A stretch of DNA of 64,000 nucleotides, from the NCBI GenBank assembly GCA_000310025.1, contig FN648136.1, positions 129,513 through 193,512 on the forward strand. The letters run 5' to 3'. Position 1 is the first letter of the stretch. Every line of letters begins with the position of its first letter. The DNA comes from Ectocarpus siliculosus. Taxonomy: Eukaryota > Sar > Phaeophyceae > Ectocarpales > Ectocarpaceae. A program made the translations under genes and the position numbers. Shown here piece by piece: positions 20,801 to 31,601 of this stretch. Under the pieces are notes generated by a model. The model did no database searches. It saw only the letters and a program-made list of their open reading frames with translations, and was not told where the DNA came from.

Positions 20801-22862
20801 CTCTGCGCTGGTACCTTTGATCGCAGAGAATCCACCACACACTCCAGGGAGGACGATGCTGGAGGTGATTGTGCGGGGTCGACGCAACGAAGGCAGCAAG
20901 GGCGCAAAACAGATGGAACACAACACCGGTGGGATTCGATTGTTAGCTCTTTGAAGTCATACCGTGGTTTATCTGTTGTGGAACCCAAGGTCAACATTGG
21001 ATTCTAGGCGATATCTAAAACATGTTTGACGGTCGTTCGTCGCTTTCTGCGACAAACATGTGAGCCGTGCAGCATTTTCCTTGAGGCATAACCTTGGCGA
21101 ACAAACTGACTTAGAATTGAGCACTTGAAACCAATGTCCCAAATAGAGAGCACGACGTTGGTTAATATGGTGCATGGAGCCTGGGGCGCAAGTGGCGCGG
21201 GCACATTCTGGCCCAAACTGCACACAACTGGTACCAGGTTCGATGTCTAACCTTAATCGAACGCCACTCACCGCCCTTAATCCGTCGGCGGTGACCGACA
21301 ACAACCTCGCTTAGTTCATGCGCGCACGCAGGGTCAACAGAATCGGGGGAGCCAGCTCCAATTACGTGGTCCGGGAAAGATCCGTTGCAATCCTTCGCAG
21401 AAGAGTCTGCTCCATACTCGAGCAGGACTTTGGCGACCTGGTCAAGCAGGACAGAAGGCGCTGTTCTTATGGGGGTAGGATGTTTGCCACAACGCACCAG
21501 TTGAAAGCATGGGATATCGGCGACGAGAAGGCAATGATCCCGGGCTCTTGTTGAATGCCCTACGAGGTACCGTATTGAGCGAACAATCAATACACTCGAA
21601 AACCCATCACGACGCAACCCCTCAATCTTGCTGTGTAGAATTTGGGTACTTGACGATGCTTTGGAATTCTAACGTACTGTATAAATTTACGGTAGTCACT
21701 CTGACCTCGAGTTGTCCCCAACAGCAGGCGAGGTGCAAAGCTGTAATGTTATCGCGCAGGTCCGACACCTGAGCGGACCGAACACAGAGGCGCGAAAGGG
21801 CAGCGATAACTGTATCAGAACACCCTTTCTTGCAAAAACTAATACCACCATTATTTACGTTTATTTGCTATCGCGCCGTAGGCAATCGACTTCGATACGT
21901 ACGGCCGACTACTCTGTGCGGGTAGAAGGGGTCGATCAAGTCGAGCAGGCCTGGGAGAGCAGTTTACCCTTCACTGCTGCACCTGCAGATGAAATGCACG
22001 TGCGAGAAATGTAAGGCTATCGTGCATGAACAAAGGCGTTGCTTTGGCCTTGCCATAGCCTAAACGCCTACACGCTGACTCAATTTACCCTTGCGTTGGC
22101 TCCGGCTTGTAGAAGCATACGCGCCACTTCGGCGTGCCCGTTCCAAGAAGCGAAGAAAACGGGCGTCCATCCCGATTGATCCATTGCATCTTTGTCGGCC
22201 CCGCACTGCAGCAGAAGGCGAACAACATCAGTATGTCCTTGCTGGGCAGAAAGGTGGAGGGGGGTGGCCCCTGTTTCATCTCGGTCATCCACGGGGGCCC
22301 AGGCCTCGAGTACAAGACGCGCCACTTTCAGGTGTCCTTGGTGACATGCAAGATGAAGCGGGGTTAACTGCCGCAGAGTCGTCGCTCCCGGGTTGGCTCC
22401 GTTGGACAAAAGAAGAGACGCTATCGCCGAATATCCCTGTGACGGCCATCGAGATGCATTCAGTTGGTAGCATGATGATCATCGAGCCTGGCTTCCAACG
22501 CATTTAATTTAAAGGAAATGTAGAACCGTCGTTAGAGAGGACGCGGTGTGCCTGTGTCGTTCCCATTTGTTCTGGACTGTAGTGACACCAGTAGTCTAGA
22601 CAGATACGACAACATTTAATATCTTGCTGTCGGTTGTGTTGGGCCTTTTTTGTACATCTGGTCAACACCACCAATTTTCCTAGCTGTACTCTTTGAGGCT
22701 CCCAGCGATTACCTGGCGACAAGCGATATGCAGGAGCGTCCTTCCAGTGTTTGGATTTGCCAGGTTAGCCTCAACCCCACTCTCCAAGTATTCTCGTACG
22801 GCGTCAACATCGCCATCTTTCACGGCGTGGCGCACAGCGTCGCTGTTCAGCTTCAGTGCCAT
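17866..22862 (-). CDS. Ankyrin-repeat, RING-finger protein with long Ser/Thr/Glu-rich tail
   Basis: Probable E3 ubiquitin ligase that uses ankyrin repeats to bind a partner. Exons, phases consistent: 22862-22713, 22436-22089, 21768-21706, 21437-21272, 20972-20815, 20417-20215, 19698-19569, 19146-17866, giving about 832 residues. Residues 1 to about 230 hold ankyrin repeats (TPLHLACHQGHLKVARLVL, TPLHLSAQQGHTDVVRLLL, TPVFFASWNGHAEVARMLL, TALHLACCWGQLE). At about 333-370 is a C3HC4 RING split by an intron: CPVC, DPCRH, CASC, CPLC. RING fingers with this DPCRH/CxxC/CPLC spacing are often last in the protein, but here a coiled-coil-like stretch and a 426-residue low-complexity tail follow. The tail contains a 17-residue repeat. 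The substrate is unknown. The Met at 22862 starts directly before a typical first ankyrin helix. The gene lies head-to-head with the KH gene. Confidence 0.85.
18205..18355 (-). repeat. 51-bp tandem repeat encoding a 17-residue motif
   Basis: Within the tail of the ankyrin-RING protein about three in-frame units follow the pattern LD-[L/H]-ET-x2-[L/V]-[N/K]-x-[T/S]-x-ADxH. They begin LDLETACLNE, LDLETVRVNK and LDHETVRLKE. Unit length is 51 bp. Confidence 0.8.
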
Positions 22863-23285
22863 GTGGCGAGCAAGCCCCCGTGCTGCTGGTGCTGCTGCAG
22901 GCCTCGCGCGTGTTGGGTTCTATCACGCGGTCCATCTGAGATACCCGAACCTACACATGTTAACTGCTGTGCCGTAGTTCACCGACGTTGGATAGTAAAT
23001 AGTGATGGTGCTCTCTCGGTTCATAACGATCCTCGCCTGGTCGTGTAGTCGAATTTCGAATTTTCAGGAGAAATAATTTCTTCCGGCCGTTACACACCAA
23101 AACACGCCTCACGCGTACCCGCCCTCCCTCTCTATCACGACGACGCCAAAATTAGAGCGAGAGACAGAGAGAGGCGGTCAAGGCAACATCACAACACAAC
23201 ACTCAGGCGTGGCGAGCGATCAAAGGAACTAAACACCGCGAGCTTTCTCTAACCAGGCGTGACAAGCACCTAGCCGGCGGTAAAT
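22863..23285. promoter_or_regulatory. Shared promoter region, ankyrin-RING (-) and KH (+) genes
   Basis: Only 423 bp separate the two divergent start codons, so the promoters must overlap or abut. A GAGAGACAGAGAGAGG purine tract at about 23157-23173 lies in the probable KH 5' leader. No TATA box is convincing. Confidence 0.5.
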
Positions 23286-26200
23286 ATGGCGGACGCTCTC
23301 CCCGATGATCCCGTAGCGCGCGCGAAGGCCATCGCCCTTAAGCTCACGGCCACCACGTCGACTCCTGCTGCTGCTGGCGGAGGGGATGTGCCACCAGCAG
23401 CTGCTCCGGAGGCCGCACCCGCTCCCGCTTCTGAATCAGGTTAGCTTGGATCCGAGCCGACTCGCGCCGAGCGATCAGCATCCTCATGAAGCTGTAGGCC
23501 TGGCTTTTCGGTTTGTTTACGTGCTTGACTGGCGTTGTGGCGTGTTGGGGTGGGGACACCTGCGGGGCTCCCCCTCCATTTATCTCGATTTTTTTTGTCC
23601 TGTTTGGGCGCCAAAGAGAGAAATCAACACACGTCCGTGTGTGAGCCTGATGATGCGTGTGTGTGAATGTACCGCGGCCCCGCCCCTAGATATCGATGGG
23701 ACGTCCTCACGAAGGTTCATGGAAAGGATCATTCGTTCACGCCTGTCGCTGCCCGTTGTCTCTCTCCCCACCAACGTGCCTGCTCTGGCTGCTGCTGCTG
23801 TGTGTAATTGATTGTGTTTTGTTTTTCTAGAACTCGGCAAGCGGAAGAACCGATGGGGCGAGGATCCACAACAGCCTGCGCCCTCCATGCCGGCCGGATT
23901 CGGACTCCCCGCCGCTCTCATGGCCCAGGCCACCGCCGGCGTGCCGACCGCGCGCAAGAAGATCATGGTGCCCGTTAAGGAGCACCCGGAGTTCAACTTC
24001 ATGGGCGTCCTGATCGGCCCTCGCGGGAGCTCGCTTAAGGCGATGGAGCAGCGCACGGGGGCCAAGATCCTGATCCGCGGCCGCGGCAGCACGAAGGAAC
24101 CCTCTTCCGACCCCGAGGCGAACGAGGACATGCACGTCGTCATCGAGGGCACGGACGCCGCCGTCGCCGTCGCCACCCAGGAGATTGAGACCATCTTCAA
24201 GGATCCCCAGCGCGCCCTGATCGTCAAGAGCGAGCAGCTCAAGAATCTCGCCGACCTGAACGGGAGCGGCGCCTATGGCGGCGCCTCCGGCGGCGCGGCG
24301 GGCGCCTACGGGCCCGCGGGCGGCGAGGAGTACGAGGTGGAGATGGGCGTGCCGAGCAAGATGGTCGGGCTGATCATCGGCCGCGGCGGGTCCAACATCC
24401 AGTCCATGCAGCGCGACTACCAGATCACGATCCAGATCGCGAGCCAGAACGACGTCCCGGCCGACTCGGAAACCCGTCCCGTCAAGCTCAAGGGCGGCCG
24501 CCAGTCCGTGGAGCAGTGCCGCAGCCAGATCAACCAGATCATCACCGACAGAGAGAACGAGCTCCAAGGGGGTTTCATCCCGGGAGGCGTCGCCGGCGGC
24601 GGCGGCGGAGCTCACTACGGCCCCGGGCGCGACTCGTCCTCCCAGGCGACCAACCACCTGACCATCCCCGATGACAAGGTGGGCCTCGTGATCGGCAAGG
24701 GTGGCGGCACCATCAAGGGCGTGCAGGGGCGCACCGGAGCCAACATCCAGATCCCCGGCGAGGCCGACGCCAACGACCGCACGATGCGGACGATCGTCAT
24801 CTCTGCGGGCACGAAGGACGCGGCCGACCGCGCGATGGCGGAGGTCCAGAACATCCTCAGCGCCGACGCCGCGTCCGTCGGGGGAGGGTCCGGCGTCCCG
24901 CCCGGGTCGCAGGTCCTGCACGTCATCATCCCGGATGACAAGGTGAGAGCAGCAGCAGCAGCAGCAGCAACAGAGCGATACCGAGTGCTGTAGTAGGGTT
25001 AGGGTTCGAATCTGTCTCGAGAATCAAAAAAGCTTGTTAAGATATTGATTGATGCGGTAAGTACCTCAGCTCAACCTGAGGCAGTGTACGCAGATAACCC
25101 CCGTTCCAATTTTAGTTTTCTTGTGTTGGTTCGCCGGTGCAACTGCGGTACTGCTGTAAACCCTGAGGAGTCCGCATAAACGTAAAACCCGGAGTATTTC
25201 GGTGTTGTTGTGATTCGCACCAGCTGGCATCACTGATACTCGAGTGTACGGGCTTAAACAAACTCACTCAAAATAAGCACAGCAGTATCCCGCAGGCTTT
25301 CTTCCCCACTCACTCCAAAGTAAAATATTTTTAACACTTCGACTGCTGTGGTGCTACAGCGAACGAGTCTTTCGGTGAAATGTGTGTACGTTTCCTAAAA
25401 CCCGGAGTTCGGTGTGAAGGAGATGCATGTATATGGCGTGAGGACTGGCGTTAGAAACACCCGGGTTGGTGCGGTTGTTGGCACGTCTAGCACGGAGCCC
25501 AGGACAAGGGCGGGGTGGGTGGGTGTAAGTTTCTGAAACATGGTGCCGTATGCATAGCAATGACCACGTTGTGAAGGTGTTTTTCGTGACCTTTTGGGGG
25601 TCGTGAGAACACGTCAAGCTTGGCACCGGCAATGACAGCAGTAAGGTGGCGTGGGTGGCTAGGTGAGATGGAGCTCTATGTAAGCAGCGGCTTTTTGCTT
25701 GTGTGCTCCAAGTACAGAGTCCGTTGTATCTGTTCTACCACCCTCACACACGCCCTACCCCAAACCGCGGCCCGCTTTTTTTACACTCTGGGTTATTTCT
25801 CCTAAACCCAATGATCAGGTGGGTCTGGTCATCGGCAAGGGCGGCTCGACCATCAAGGAGCTCCAAAACCGCACGGGCTGCCGCATCCAGATCCCCTCCC
25901 AGACGGACCCGGGAACCTACCCTCCCACCCGCCGCGTCACCCTGACTGGGGTCGGAGAGTCTCCGCACAACGCCAAGCGCGACATCGAGATGATGGTGCG
26001 AGACGACGAGAACCGCGGCGGCTATGGACGAGGCGGCGGTGGCGGCCCTCCCCCCCACCAGCAGGGATACGCCCCCCCCGGCGGCGGCCGCTACGGCGGG
26101 CCCCCGGCACCCTACGGCGCCCCGCCTCCGCAGGGGTACTACGGCGCCCCGCCCCCGCAGCACCAGCAGCCGTACCAGCCGGCTCCTTACGGGCACCCGC

Positions 26201-27718
26201 CGCCGCAGCAGTACCAGCCCGCCCCGCAGTACCAGCCGTACGGGCAGCCGCCACCGCAGCAGCAGGTATGCACGATCTTGGGGGTGAATCTGGTCATGTT
26301 GCCGACGCGTGTGATGAAAGTATTTAGGCGTTTTGGGTGATACGTAAGTTCATGTCAGAGGTTGTTGCATTTGCTGAGGCTGGTGCTTGGCGGCACGGGT
26401 AGTAGTAGTCATACCCTGGTCCACCATTCGAGCTGATGTATGTGTGTGTGTCCAAATTAGAGCACTGGCGAGCTGGTAAGCACGCCTTCGGTTGTACATG
26501 CGAACAGGGATATCAGATGAAAGGATAGAACATGTAGATAGTTCCTCTTGGCCTCGTCATGACTTGTTGCAAGCAAGCCTTGGCCTTAATTTTGCCGGAT
26601 CCTTGGTCGGAGCAAACGATGTCGACATGGCACGCAGTCCCTAATGTTTGGATAAATATTTTCAGGCAAGACCTAACCTACCAGTATTTGTTTTCCCTCC
26701 CGCTGCCGCCACCGCCCGTCTGCTGGACCTGTATGAGCAGCCCGGGTACCCCCAGCCGGTCCCGTACCAGCCGGCGCCTCAGGCCGCACCGGCACCCGCG
26801 GCCCCCGAGCAGGCTCCCGCGCCGGGTCAGATGCAGCAGCCGCCTGCCCAGCAACAGCAGCCCCCCCAGCAGCAGCAGCAGCAGCAGCAGCCCCCCCAGC
26901 AGCAGCAACAGCAGCAGCAGCAGTACTACCAGCAGCCGCAAACCCCGGCCCCCGCTCAAGCTCCCGCCCCGCAGGCGGCGGCGGCGCCAGCTCCCGCACC
27001 CGGTGCCGTGGATATGTCCCAGTACCACGACGTGAGTGTGCGGGACGGTTGTGTATCGTACCCCAAATGCTGTAATTGAGTTGCATCTCAGTCGATTTGA
27101 GTGTTGGTCTTTCTTCATCGCTGCTCTTTCGATAAACGCCGTGCCGCTGTGTGACGACCTGTAGTTTGAATATTTTGAAGTTTTTCCGTGAGCAGAAGGA
27201 AATATATCTATTTGATAGTTTTATGCGGTCACTCTCCCTTTTGAGGTTGTGTTTTACTTGCCACTCCGACGCAACAACAATATCCCACAGCGTGTGGCGG
27301 ACGTTGCTAGGGCTGCTTGTTAATTATGTGCCAGGGAGCGCTGCTGTGATGCACCGCCCTCAGGCTTGCAGTCTTGGTTGTCTGGTCTGCACGCAAAACT
27401 TACTGGGCGACGTGTAATCAAATGTTTCTTGCGTTTGTCGCCGGTACTTCCAAAAAGATCACTCATTTTTCAACAGGTTTACCTATGTGTAATTTCCACG
27501 CAGAAATCCCGTGCCTAACCTTTAACCCTACTTCCTCCGCTCCCTTTCGTCTTAACAATAATCACGCTTGCCAGCAATTCTGGCAGTACGCGGCGTACTA
27601 CGGAGAACAGGTGGCGCGCGACCAATACGGTGCTTGGGCGCCTCCGGCCGGAACCCCACCCCCGCCGGGCATCACCATCCCTCCCCCGGGCCAGGCAAAC
27701 CCGCCGCCTCAAGCCTAG
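23286..27718 (+). CDS. Four-KH-domain RNA-binding protein, Pro/Gln-rich C-terminus (SF1/FUBP-like)
   Basis: Probable nuclear single-stranded RNA/DNA-binding protein. Exons: 23286-23439, 23831-24942, 25819-26265, 26741-27031, 27575-27718, about 715 residues with all phases joining. After a short Ala/Pro N-terminus comes KRKNRWGEDP, then KH1 (about 95-175), an SF1/BBP-type maxi-KH with PEFNFMGVLIGPRGSSLK. KH2 has VGLIIGRGGSNIQ, KH3 VGLVIGKGGGTIK, and KH4, split by an intron exactly before VGLVIGKGGSTIK. All four GxxG loops are intact. A Gly/Pro/Tyr then polyQ tail follows, ending in an AAYYGEQVARDQYGAWAP segment that recalls the Tyr-rich C-terminal motifs of FUBP/KSRP. Mixing an SF1-type first KH with FUBP-like KHs leaves the orthology open: a splicing or mRNA-stability role is inference. 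Confidence 0.88.
26868..26931 (+). repeat. CAG-rich polyglutamine tract in the KH gene
   Basis: CAG/CAA units broken by CCC codons encode two polyQ runs within the Pro/Gln-rich tail. Confidence 0.85.
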
Positions 27719-28449
27719 AATGGCCAACACAAGAGGTATGTCGTGAGTGGGAGACGTGTGAGGCAATCACGCACTCTTGACTTTGCAGTCAGCGCGGGTG
27801 GTGTCGTCATAGAGTCACATCAATTCCGGCCGCTGTACGCTGTACTCCCCCCCCCCCCCTCCGGGTCCCCCCGTAATGTCTTCCTTTTGTCGTCGAAATT
27901 TCCCCGCGTGTGTACCATGTGTAACCCCCTCTCGCTTGCCTCCTCTTTTCGTCTCTTTTCGTCTCGTCTCGCTTGTGTCGCCCCTCCTTCAATTGCTTGC
28001 GTCGTTTCACCCTGCATGGTTTGGTTCATGGTTCATCATCAGTCACGACACACAAGACACCTTCGTGAATCCGCCCGCGATGATGTATGCTGCCGCATGA
28101 TGATCCGCATGATCCACAATGCCTGTATCGCCTGAGATGACGACGCCGGGGTCACGAACGATGCATGACGCATGCTTGAGATATCAATGACGCGACGAGA
28201 TGTGAAGCACCTCGTTTGGATGTAAGAGTATTTAGTAAAAGCAAGGTGTCTTGGTCTCTCGTGTGTGTGGCGTGAAAGACCGCGTGCGCAGCGACTATGG
28301 CGTGACCGTGATGCGCTGCATCGAGGGTCGAGGAAACGACCATGTTTTTGAGCGGGGGAGTAGGGGGATGTGCTCGCAGTGTTCCTTGTTTTTTTGTTCC
28401 TTCGCAGGCCGCCGACGTTGAGCACCCGGTTCACTGTACCAAACGCTAG

Positions 28450-28480
<31 letters not shown>

Positions 28481-31400
28481 ATAGCAGCAGTACCGAAGAT
28501 CGCCATCGTCATGGACTGCCTGCTGTTCCTGTTTTTTTTTTTAGTTTGGTTGATAGCGATGATGATGTTGTCCTTGTAGCCGCGGCCGTTGTTTCTTCGG
28601 GATGCCTTGACTTGTTTTTTTATGATGCAAACTCTTTCCGTCTTACTTATTACACATGCTGTCGTTTGTTAGAGCCATGTCTTCTGCTCCTCTTTACCAT
28701 CGCCCAAGCGAACTGATGCATCTGTTTTACAAGCCGTTTCCAGACAACGTTTTGTGCTGTCGTTTCATCCTACTGCGCACAGGGCCCGACCTTTGGAAAA
28801 ACGATAGTTCGAATCATCTTTCGACCGGTTGCTGTTATTTATAAATCAGTAGAAGTTTAACTTCTGTCCCCAATGGTCCTGTGACATGAAACTACCAAAC
28901 ACGATGATGACACGCGCGAATTGCTTTTACAAAGCCCCGGTGTCAACGCAGTTAACTTTCTAGCCCGGCAGGCCTGCTTCACAAGTCCGACGGAAGATGG
29001 CGCCGGCTCTCTTGGCGCCCCAATTTCGGACCTATGCGGTGTTTCTTGGGGTCGCCTGTCTTTCTCACCGCAACTTCCATCAATACCGTACTTAGACGTC
29101 GAACTTTCGCGCTTGAATGCCCCCGTAACTCTAGTGTTTTAGTGCGGAGACTTACGACGTGACTGTGGCTGTATTTCGTTGTTGGAATCCCTATCCATTC
29201 ATTTTTGTGTGCCGCCCCTCTGTCCTCGCGACTCGACCTTCTACAGTTTTTTTGCGCGTTGCCTTGGGGTTTTATTTTTGGTCAGTTCTTGTTGGCCATT
29301 TTCGCAGATTGACTACGACTTCAAGCTCGAGCCTATGTGTCACCCTTGAAACTTGGGCTGTAGCTTCCTCCTCCCCACCCGCTTCTCGTCATCGTGGCAC
29401 CTGGCCTTGCTTGAGGCCACAATCTCCGCCCCAACTTCGATTCACATTGACTGCATAATAGACATCTACGTCTTCCACTTGCCCACATCCCTCCACCAAA
29501 AAAACGAAACCGCCTCGAATTCGACTGAGAGAGGCAACCAAACGATCTGTGACAATTAACGGCGCGGTGACGGCATCAAGGTAGAGGCGTTGTACACACG
29601 ACGAGTGAAAGAAGAAAGCAAACAGTGTTCGGTAAAAAAACAAAACAATGTTGACATGGATGTGAATCCACCGGTGAACACAGGCATTTGCATAGACAGA
29701 AGGTAGCGGCGCCTTCTTCCCTGGCTGGGCTTCAAAGACGCGATGCTGGTGGTGGAGGGTGTTGTTGGGTGGACTGTACTTTCGATTCAATGCAAACCCG
29801 TCGGAAAATTGCGAACCTGCTGCCTTTGCCGCTTTCTCCATGACGAAACCGTCGTCGTCAAGCACCATCATCTCTATTGATCATGCATGATGACCACGAA
29901 ACGACCCCAAAACTAAAAGAAAAGTGAGGCAAGCTGCGTTGCCATTGTTACATGCAAAGCCCAGCACTAGGCCAGAGATCTCCATCCCTTGCCTGTGTGA
30001 AGGCCGCTCATTTGTTTGGTCTATGTTGAACCTTCCTCATCCATCCCTTCCTTCCTTGATTGACTTTCTTGCTCCAAAATTGCCATGCGTTGATGACCGA
30101 AGTGCTTATTGATCGAATAATAGTAATACATCAAGTTCATGGGAGCGAGCGTGGTTCTTGACTGATCAACTTACACCTCGTGGGCGTTGCCCTACTTTCG
30201 TGGTGGATGCGGGCAGGCAGGGGGTTCCGTTCACTTGACATATGCGTAAGAGTGGGCGTTTTGTTCGGGACTCCGACAACGTCTGAGAAGGGAAGTTTAC
30301 ACTTCCTATTCCTAGTGTTGTATGAGCCGTGTTTTGATGGTAAGATTTTTATTATACATGTGCGCGCCTACAGTACTACCCGATGTGTCCTACCGTTGGT
30401 AGTACGCGAAAGACGAAACAGACGTATTCCACGCATAAATTCCATCGTTTTTGTCTCCCCAATTTCCCCTGTCTGTGTGGTTACGCCCACACGCACGAAG
30501 CTTGCTCCCACTTGCCCGATGATTCGTGTGAGAAACGCCTACATACTGGAATGCCCCACAAAACCTAAGCTGATTGGTGGTCGGAAGCGGTTTTGCTCGT
30601 AGAACTTTGTTGCGGGAACTTTCGCTCATCTCCGCGTGCTAGCCTTGGCAACACAACATATAGAAAAAATAGGTTTGAGTGCGTAGATTCGTCCCAGCCA
30701 TACGTGGCCCAGCAACGCGGAAAACGAGTCCAAAGTTCATCGATGCATGAATTTGACTTCGCCCTATGTTAAAGAGGGAAGAAATGAGGGCTGAATCGTT
30801 GTCGCGCGAAACAACCATCTGTGCCGAACCCATGCGGACATACAAAACCTCTTGTGTTGACCCCCGGGTGATGATGCGTTCACACAAAGGTACACTGACG
30901 TCCGGAAAAACGGGACGTTGTATCCTCACAGATCGATCGCCTATAAACTCACCATCATTTCTCGGTCTGAGTCTGTCTGTCGTTAAATAAGGTATCAATA
31001 CCCTCTCATCTGCAGGAGGAGGGTGTTTGCAGCACTTCGGTGTCGACGCGCCGAACTAAATCTTGAGTAATGTAGCATGCACCGAGGCAAAATACTGGCA
31101 CCACTACAATACATGACCCAAGTCTGCGTGTTCTCCTTGGGACCACGGTTGGATGACGTAAGTAACGTCATTGATGGCTGGTTTACAAATGCATTTAACT
31201 GGTTGTACGATTTCCAGAGCCCAGTCCGATACGACTGGTGTTGACGTGAGCGCGCGGACTAAAGAACGTTGTTCGAACACCTGAGCACAAAAAACTTCTC
31301 CAAACACTCCAAACACTGCCTTAAATCCTTCGAAACATTGAATACAAGCCAGTCAGCAAATTCTCACACAACCAACAAAGCGGGCGACGTTCGACAAAGC

Positions 31401-31601
31401 TCTCTGAGCTAGCTTTGTCAAAGCAGGAATGAGAAGAAAGAGCAACGCTTCTACATGCCGCTACCATACGATTTGCGCCAACTCCCCCCCCCCCCCCGTC
31501 ACAACCAACACGACAGCCATGTGTTTAATTAAGATGGTGTTCTTATTCAGGACCAGACGGGCCTTCCGTCTTTCTGACTGCTACACCAATCACCCCCCGG
31601 C
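27719..31601. other. Gene-poor region between convergent KH and AcD/SAM genes
   Basis: Nothing is recognisable as a conserved gene in about 3.9 kb. Poly-C tracts lie at about 27848-27860 and 31487-31498, and a CTG microsatellite at 28450-28481. Two minus-strand open frames (29389-29871, 160 codons; 30639-30998, 119 codons) have neither family motifs nor clear splice context. I regard them as unproven. Confidence 0.5.
28450..28481. repeat. (CTG)10 microsatellite
   Basis: An uninterrupted run of about ten CTG units in a gene-poor region, followed by a short AGCAGCAG stretch in opposite phase that could pair with it. Confidence 0.9.

Noticed and set aside
23827-24921. 364-codon minus-strand open frame over the KH exon
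   Set aside because: Shadow of the KH coding strand. The plus strand has four intact KH motifs and consistent splice phases.
25003-25030. Possible tRNA because of a GGGTTCGAATC segment
   Set aside because: No matching acceptor stem, D-arm or anticodon arm could be laid out around it.
29389-29871. 160-codon minus-strand open frame in a gene-poor region
   Set aside because: Starts with a plausible hydrophilic segment but turns into Phe-rich low-complexity sequence. No family resemblance, so kept only as a note.
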